Shown here piece after piece: positions 59,665 to 64,000 of a stretch of 64,000 bases of DNA. Made by a program: the position numbers and the translations under genes. The stretch lies in contig QHBJ01000015.1 in NCBI GenBank assembly GCA_003243975.1, positions 1 through 64,000 on the forward strand. The letters are read 5' to 3'. How positions within the stretch are numbered: the first letter of the stretch is position 1; the number at the start of each line of letters is the position of its first letter. Source of the stretch: Candidatus Meridianibacter frigidus (GTDB taxonomy: Bacteria > Vulcanimicrobiota > Vulcanimicrobiia > Vulcanimicrobiales > Vulcanimicrobiaceae). The notes beneath the pieces were generated by a model. The model saw only the letters and a list, made by a program, of their open reading frames with translations. It made no database searches and had not been told where the DNA came from.

Positions 59665-60870
59665 GTGGAGAATTCGTTTCGGCTGCGGCAGCGCTTAGCG
59701 GAGAGTTTACGCTTGCAAGGTGCGATTATGAGCCCCGCCGTTGAGGACGCTTTTCGCACCGTTCCAAGGCACGCATTCGTGCCGAACACGCCCATGGAAT
59801 CGGCCTACGCCGATCAAGTCGTTCGGCTGAAGGAAGATGAAGGCGTTCTCATCAGTTCCATGTCGCAACCGGGCATGATCGCGCAGATGTTGGAGCAACT
59901 GCGGCTGCAACCCGCGCAGCGCGTGCTGGAGATCGGAACCGGGAGCGGATATACTGCCGCCTTGCTGGCGGCAATCGTAGGGCCTCAAGGCTTCGTCACC
60001 ACGGTGGACTTGGAGGCCGATCTCACGCAACACGCGCAGTCGCGTTTCGACGAGCTCCACTATCGAAACGTGCAAGCCATCGCCGGCGATGGGACGTTCG
60101 GTTACTCGGCCAACGCGCCGTACGACCGCATCTTGCTGACCGTTTGCGCCGCCGACATTGAGGCCGCCTGGTGGAACCAACTCAATTCGCAAGGCATCAT
60201 CGTGTTGCCGCTCTCACTCAAAGGTGCGCAAAAAAGCATTGCTTTTCAACGCACCGGCGACACCTTGCAGAGCGCTTCGATGGTTGATTGCGGCTTCGTC
60301 ACCGCGCGCGGACACGCAAAACGCGAAGAGGCCCGCCGAATCGCAATGAGCCCAGAAGTGTATCTCTTCTTCGAAAGCGGTTTGGAGGTTGACTTGCCGG
60401 CGATCGCGCGGCGGCTCCTCGACGAACCCCTGAAAACCCTTCATCCAGGGCGCCGTCCTGCAGCCGGCACAATCGACGCTGCCGCGCTCTTGTGGATCGG
60501 AACACACGACCAGCGCTTCTGCCGCATTGATGCCCGCGGCGAGGGCGCCAGCCGCCTGCCTTCGCTCTTCGCGCAATGGTACACGCGCTCCAGCGCGGGA
60601 CTGGTCCTGAACGATTCAATCGCCCTGCTCGACACGCATGTGGCGGCCTTGGGCAATACCTATGTCGTGATCAACCAATATGGGCCCGATTTGAGCTTGG
60701 GCGAGCGCATGCTGGAGCTTTTCGATGAATGGGAGAACCGCGGGCGCCCGGGCAGACATGGGATGACCATCCATGCCGTTCGCAACCGACTCGGAACGAA
60801 ACCAGTAGTGCAGAAGACTCAGCTCGTAATGGATGCGGGCGAGACGACGTTCCTCATAGACTTGCTCTAG
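59665..60870 (+). CDS. pcm: Protein-L-isoaspartate O-methyltransferase with C-terminal extension
   Basis: PCMT repairs isoaspartyl damage by methylation from SAM. Residues 1-220 hold the family domain: MSPAVEDAFRTVPRHAFVP, SSMSQPGMIAQMLEQL (substrate region), VLEIGTGSGYTAALLA (SAM loop) and VDLEADL. A further ~180 residues (from about 225) have no family that I recognise; similar long forms occur in Actinobacteria peptide-tailoring enzymes and elsewhere. GTG start. The stop overlaps that of the convergent small gene in CTAG. Confidence 0.87.
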   Translation: MENSFRLRQRLAESLRLQGAIMSPAVEDAFRTVPRHAFVPNTPMESAYADQVVRLKEDEGVLISSMSQPGMIAQMLEQLRLQPAQRVLEIGTGSGYTAALLAAIVGPQGFVTTVDLEADLTQHAQSRFDELHYRNVQAIAGDGTFGYSANAPYDRILLTVCAADIEAAWWNQLNSQGIIVLPLSLKGAQKSIAFQRTGDTLQSASMVDCGFVTARGHAKREEARRIAMSPEVYLFFESGLEVDLPAIARRLLDEPLKTLHPGRRPAAGTIDAAALLWIGTHDQRFCRIDARGEGASRLPSLFAQWYTRSSAGLVLNDSIALLDTHVAALGNTYVVINQYGPDLSLGERMLELFDEWENRGRPGRHGMTIHAVRNRLGTKPVVQKTQLVMDAGETTFLIDLL

Positions 60871-61160
60871 GCCGCCTCCAGCGTCTGGGCCGTTTCGCTC
60901 ACGGCCGCCTGAAAAGCGCTGGCCAGACTCTTGCAGTCGTGCAAACACTTCCCATCATCAAAAAGCGCTACGTAGATTTCTCTTGTTTCACGGCCGTTGC
61001 TCGCCGCAATCACAAACTCCGAGCAGTAGCGCGCAAATCGAAGCGAACGCGCGCGATCGTAAATGCGGCCGCTCCACGACAAGCTCCGCGAATCCGGCAG
61101 CTCGCGCAGGGTCCTCAGAAAGATCCGGACCGCATTCGCCTGGCACTCGTGCACGTGCAT
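60867..61160 (-). CDS. Small hypothetical next to the ketosynthase gene
   Basis: About 97 residues starting MHVHECQANAVRIF; soluble, alpha/beta, with three spaced Cys residues and no recognised domain. It lies 41 bp downstream of the ketosynthase on the same strand and could belong to that cluster. The region LSWSGRIYDRARSLRFARYCSEFVIA is the most structured part. Confidence 0.5.
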   Translation of the reverse strand: MHVHECQANAVRIFLRTLRELPDSRSLSWSGRIYDRARSLRFARYCSEFVIAASNGRETREIYVALFDDGKCLHDCKSLASAFQAAVSETAQTLEAA

Positions 61161-61201
61161 GGTGGAATGTTTCCCGGGCTTCGCACGTGCGAAACTTGCG
61201 G

Positions 61202-62446
61202 CTAATCGGTCGCTTGCAAGACCAGCGCGGCGTTCAGACCTCCAAAGCCCGAGGAGTTCGACAACACAATGCGCGAGCTGCAAGAAACTTCCGCGGCTTG
61301 CGGTGCAATTGCGCAGTCCGTGTCGGTCGCTTCCAAGTTTACAGCGCCGGGAATAACCTCGTCGCGCATGCCCATAAGCGCGATCCCCATTTCCCAGGCA
61401 CCGGTGGCGCCGAGCGCGTGACCGTGCTGACCTTTGGTGGCGCTCACTGGAATGCGCTTGGAGCGCTCACCAAAGAGATGCGAATACGCGAGGGCTTCGA
61501 CCTTATCGCCCAAGAGCGTGGAGGATCCATGCGCGTTGATCGCTTCAACCTCGTCCGGCCCAACGCGCGCATCTTGCAGTGCACGTTCCATCGCGCGCGC
61601 AACTTGAACGCCGTCCGGGCGCGGCGCAGACATGTGGTACGCATCGCTAGACAAGCCGAATCCGCGCACCTCCGCATACATTTTCGCGCCGCGCGAAACC
61701 GCGTCTTCATAGCGCTCCAATAAAACGATGCCAGCGCCCTCGGCCATCACAAAACCGTCTCGCGCGCGGTCGAACGGGCGGCTAGCAGTCTGCGGATCGT
61801 CGTTTCTTCGCGACATCGCTCGTATCACCGTAAACGCACCATAGATTAGCGGTGAGAGCGGAGCTTCGACACCACCCGCTAGCGCAACGCGAGCATCGCC
61901 ATTCGCAATCGCCTGATACGCTTGCCCGATGCCTACCAGCCCCGACGCGCACGAGTTGGCATTCGAGATGGTCGGACCCGTCAATCCAAACTCCATGGAG
62001 ATATTCGATACCGCCGCGCCCCCGAAAACAGAAACTGCCAGCAATGGACGGATGGCATCTAGCCCTCGCCCACCGAAAACTTGCAATTGCTCTTCGGCGT
62101 AGCCAAGGCCGCCCAGGGCGGAGCCGACGAAGACGCCTGCATCCCGCGCCAAACCGTTGAAGTGAAGGTCCGCATCTTGCAGCGCGAGCTTGGCGGCTGC
62201 GATGGCAAACTGTGAGAAACGGTCCGTCCATCGCACGCGTTTGGGTTCCAAATAATCCGCGGGATCGAAATCATCGATTTGTGCGGCGACCCGCGAAGGG
62301 TATGCGGAAACGTCGAAACGTGAAATCTCGCGGGTGGCGATCGTGCCGGCGCGCAGGTTCTTCCAAAACGCATCTCCGGACCCCAGAGGTGTAACCAATC
62401 CGATTCCGGTTATCACGACCCGGTGCCGCGCGTTCTTGCTATCCAC
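61202..62446 (-). CDS. Beta-ketoacyl-ACP synthase (KAS II / type II ketosynthase-like)
   Basis: A 414-residue condensing enzyme of the FabF fold: GIGLVTPLGSGDAFWKNL, the catalytic Cys in SNANSCASGLVGIG, and two catalytic His in NAHGSSTLLGD and SATKGQHGHALGATGAWE. The active site is complete, but the surrounding sequence departs from housekeeping FabF (TACAT, KSMTGH), which suggests a specialised condensation. The start overlaps the SRPBCC gene by 8 bp. With that and the FAD oxidoreductase it forms a three-gene set. No acyl carrier protein is visible before the window ends. Confidence 0.88.
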   Translation of the reverse strand: MDSKNARHRVVITGIGLVTPLGSGDAFWKNLRAGTIATREISRFDVSAYPSRVAAQIDDFDPADYLEPKRVRWTDRFSQFAIAAAKLALQDADLHFNGLARDAGVFVGSALGGLGYAEEQLQVFGGRGLDAIRPLLAVSVFGGAAVSNISMEFGLTGPTISNANSCASGLVGIGQAYQAIANGDARVALAGGVEAPLSPLIYGAFTVIRAMSRRNDDPQTASRPFDRARDGFVMAEGAGIVLLERYEDAVSRGAKMYAEVRGFGLSSDAYHMSAPRPDGVQVARAMERALQDARVGPDEVEAINAHGSSTLLGDKVEALAYSHLFGERSKRIPVSATKGQHGHALGATGAWEMGIALMGMRDEVIPGAVNLEATDTDCAIAPQAAEVSCSSRIVLSNSSGFGGLNAALVLQATD

Positions 62447-62879
62447 GTTCGCTCAATTCTTTAATCCGGCGCAACGTTTTCTCAGCAATATTCTCAACAA
62501 AGAACCGTCCCACGACCGCGCGCCCCAAAAGCTTCGCAGCAACCGGGAACTTGAAATCCAGCTCATGCACGATGCGCACGAGCGTGCCGCCGCCCTGGGG
62601 CTCGAACTGCCACCGGACCTGCATACCTTGCGTCCATCCGCCAACGTGACGAAAGTCAATGGCGGGTGTGCACTCGTCGTTGCGCTGTTCGGCGATCCAT
62701 GCAACCGGAATCATATCGCGCCAAGCCCCCATCGCGACGGTGCGAATTTCGCCCTCCTCGCGAAGAACGCGGACGTAGCGGTAATGCGGAAGAATCTCCG
62801 GCCAGCGCTCCGTGTCACCGGCAAGAGCGAATATTCGCTGCGCAGGCGCTTGCATGAAGAGCTCGTTGGTCGTCTTCAC
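62439..62879 (-). CDS. SRPBCC-fold cyclase/dehydrase-like protein
   Basis: 146 residues of the START/Bet v1-like superfamily, in the branch annotated polyketide cyclase/dehydrase or RatA-like: APAQRIFALAGDTERWPEILPHYRYV at the N-terminus, AWRDMIPVAWIAEQ, and a long C-terminal helix FVENIAEKTLRRIKEL. Such proteins bind or cyclise hydrophobic acyl or polyketide chains. Coupling with the ketosynthase and FAD oxidoreductase genes supports a biosynthetic role. RatA-type toxins and CoQ-binding COQ10 proteins share the fold. Confidence 0.8.
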   Translation of the reverse strand: MKTTNELFMQAPAQRIFALAGDTERWPEILPHYRYVRVLREEGEIRTVAMGAWRDMIPVAWIAEQRNDECTPAIDFRHVGGWTQGMQVRWQFEPQGGGTLVRIVHELDFKFPVAAKLLGRAVVGRFFVENIAEKTLRRIKELSERG

Positions 62880-62886
62880 GCCGGCC

Positions 62887-63981
62887 CTAAATCCCCGACA
62901 CCTTGCGAATCAGGAACGTCCGCAGGCGCTCGTCCGTTTGCAGCCACCGGGCCGCGAGCCGCGCCAGAAACGGCGACTTTACGAGCAATCCCACGAAGGC
63001 TCCCACGCGTTTGCGCTCCGTAAAGAGCGCGCGATGCACAGCGCGATATCGCGCCTCCGCGCGCGGTTGCGAGAGGGCTGCTGCGGCCGCGCGGCCGGTT
63101 TGCATCGCAAGCGCGACGCCCTGCCCCGTGAACGGGTCCACGAAGCCGGCTGCGTCGCCCACCAAGAAGGCGCCGCGGTCGGCCACCGTTTTCGTGCGCT
63201 GGCGCAACGGACCCACTGCAACCCGCTTCCCCAGCAGCTCGACAGAATCGATGGGGCGGGTATTTGCCGTGAGTGTTCGCGTCTCTCTGGCCATGTGTGC
63301 CTGCAAATCGTCGCTCCAAGCGCGCATCACCTCGCGATCCATCACCAGCATCACGTTCGCCTCACCTTCCTGCGGCAGCGGGTTGATAGCGAAGTATTTC
63401 TTCCTGCCGATGTACATCTCGATGCGACCGTCCAGCCGTTCGAATCCGCGGAAATGCCCACCGATGGCAAAGCGCCCGCCCTGCGAGCTGCGCGCATGGC
63501 CGAGCTTGCGCGCGACCACCGATCCGATGCCGTCGGCACCGATTAGGAACTCGCTTTCCAGTATGCGCTCCAAACCTGAATCATCTCTGAAGGCTATCAA
63601 AAAGCCGGCCTCGCTTCGCCTAACGTCGTGGACCTGTCCGCGCTGCATTTTGGCGCCCGTGCCCAGTGCGTGCTCGAGCAGGAGTGCATCGAAGCGGCTG
63701 CGCGGCAGCGACCATGCCGGCGAGGCGAAATCGAAGATCATCTTCATTCCATGCGCGCTCAGCGCGATGCCGCGAATTGGTTGCGCCAGGTGCCCAACCG
63801 CATCGGCGAGCCCACCGCGATCCAGCTCACGCTGCGCGGCCGCGTTGAGATACTCCCCGCAGACCTTCGTGCGCGGAAAAGCGGCTCGTTCCACCAAGAG
63901 AACCTCCCGGCCCGCCCGTGCCAGCTCCGCCGCGCAGGTGGAACCGGCCGGCCCCGCGCCTACGATAACGATCTCAGGCAT
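62887..63981 (-). CDS. FAD-dependent oxidoreductase, geranylgeranyl reductase family
   Basis: A 364-residue flavoprotein of the PHBH/GR2 type: VIVGAGPAGSTCAAELARAG at the N-terminus, ligand region FPRTKVCGEYLN, LIGADGIGSVVARKLG and the FAD-phosphate motif LVGDAAGFVDPFTGQGVALAM. Members reduce isoprenoid double bonds or hydroxylate aromatic/polyketide substrates. It is first in the minus-strand cluster with the SRPBCC and ketosynthase genes, whose product may be its substrate. More cluster genes may lie beyond the window. Confidence 0.88.
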   Translation of the reverse strand: MPEIVIVGAGPAGSTCAAELARAGREVLLVERAAFPRTKVCGEYLNAAAQRELDRGGLADAVGHLAQPIRGIALSAHGMKMIFDFASPAWSLPRSRFDALLLEHALGTGAKMQRGQVHDVRRSEAGFLIAFRDDSGLERILESEFLIGADGIGSVVARKLGHARSSQGGRFAIGGHFRGFERLDGRIEMYIGRKKYFAINPLPQEGEANVMLVMDREVMRAWSDDLQAHMARETRTLTANTRPIDSVELLGKRVAVGPLRQRTKTVADRGAFLVGDAAGFVDPFTGQGVALAMQTGRAAAAALSQPRAEARYRAVHRALFTERKRVGAFVGLLVKSPFLARLAARWLQTDERLRTFLIRKVSGI

Positions 63982-64000
63982 CGCAGAGCAGCATGCGAAA

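Overview
This window is GC-rich, densely coded bacterial chromosome. Genes commonly overlap by 1-4 bases (ATGA, GTGA and TAATG junctions), and GTG and TTG starts are frequent. Signs of a double-membrane cell are an ADP-heptose epimerase for lipopolysaccharide core, two beta-barrel-like outer-membrane proteins and an RseB-like periplasmic sensor. Other traits look like Firmicutes or Cyanobacteria: HrcA with a CIRCE operator, SpoVS, YmdB, an IdeR-class DtxR regulator, Pho boxes made of TTAA units about 11 bp apart, and a tRNA-Leu(UAA) carrying a group I intron. A diderm lineage of the Terrabacteria side (for example Eremiobacterota/WPS-2) would fit. That placement is inference; no rRNA gene is present to settle it.

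Layout. 1-6.8 kb: the C-terminal half of an MFS transporter, the ahcY-metK methyl-cycle operon, a folate cyclodeaminase-like gene, and a minus-strand cluster of an unknown gene, ymdB, spoVS and a PHP phosphoesterase. 7-9.6 kb: a ZnuABC/MntABC-type metal importer with a small His/Cys-rich protein. 9.7-15.6 kb: hldD, a His-rich membrane-anchored protein, a multicopper oxidase fused to a ZIP transporter behind a perfect DtxR-type palindrome, and an ECF sigma/anti-sigma/RseB-like module. 15.6-20 kb: etfB-etfA, a TPR protein and a histone-deacetylase-family amidohydrolase. 20-25.6 kb: an outer-membrane protein and two S53 (sedolisin) peptidase genes, the second truncated and frameshifted. 25.7-26 kb: the intron-bearing tRNA-Leu. 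26-34 kb: one long minus-strand run (hrcA, dnaJ, rsmE, unknown, glycosyltransferase, accD, accA, FtsB-like, S1 protein, ppx). 34-41.3 kb: acetyl-CoA synthetase, then add, dtxR, rhomboid, dinG-type helicase and an S1/P1 nuclease on the minus strand.

41.3-44.1 kb is an accessory patch: initiator tRNA-fMet with terminator, an AbiEii-type toxin pair, and a decayed arsenic operon (arsR and arsI intact, aquaporin frameshifted, arsC truncated). 44-46.5 kb holds kbl-tdh for threonine catabolism. 46.5-54.6 kb is a phosphate regulon: phoB-phoR, pstC-pstA-pstB, and a porin with pstS. Two Pho boxes of identical geometry precede pstC and the porin. 54.7-60.9 kb carries class I aldolase, an Nfu-type Fe-S protein, a zinc-ribbon membrane protein, a GAF histidine kinase/LuxR regulator pair, an SDR, queA and pcm. 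60.9-64 kb ends with a ketosynthase, an SRPBCC cyclase-like protein and an FAD oxidoreductase, possibly a small polyketide or lipid pathway cut by the window edge.

The most distinctive items are the oxidase-permease fusion with its operator, the tRNA-Leu group I intron, the paired Pho boxes, and several genes whose conserved N-terminus lies upstream of any ATG, GTG or TTG. No CRISPR array, insertion sequence or prophage gene was recognised.
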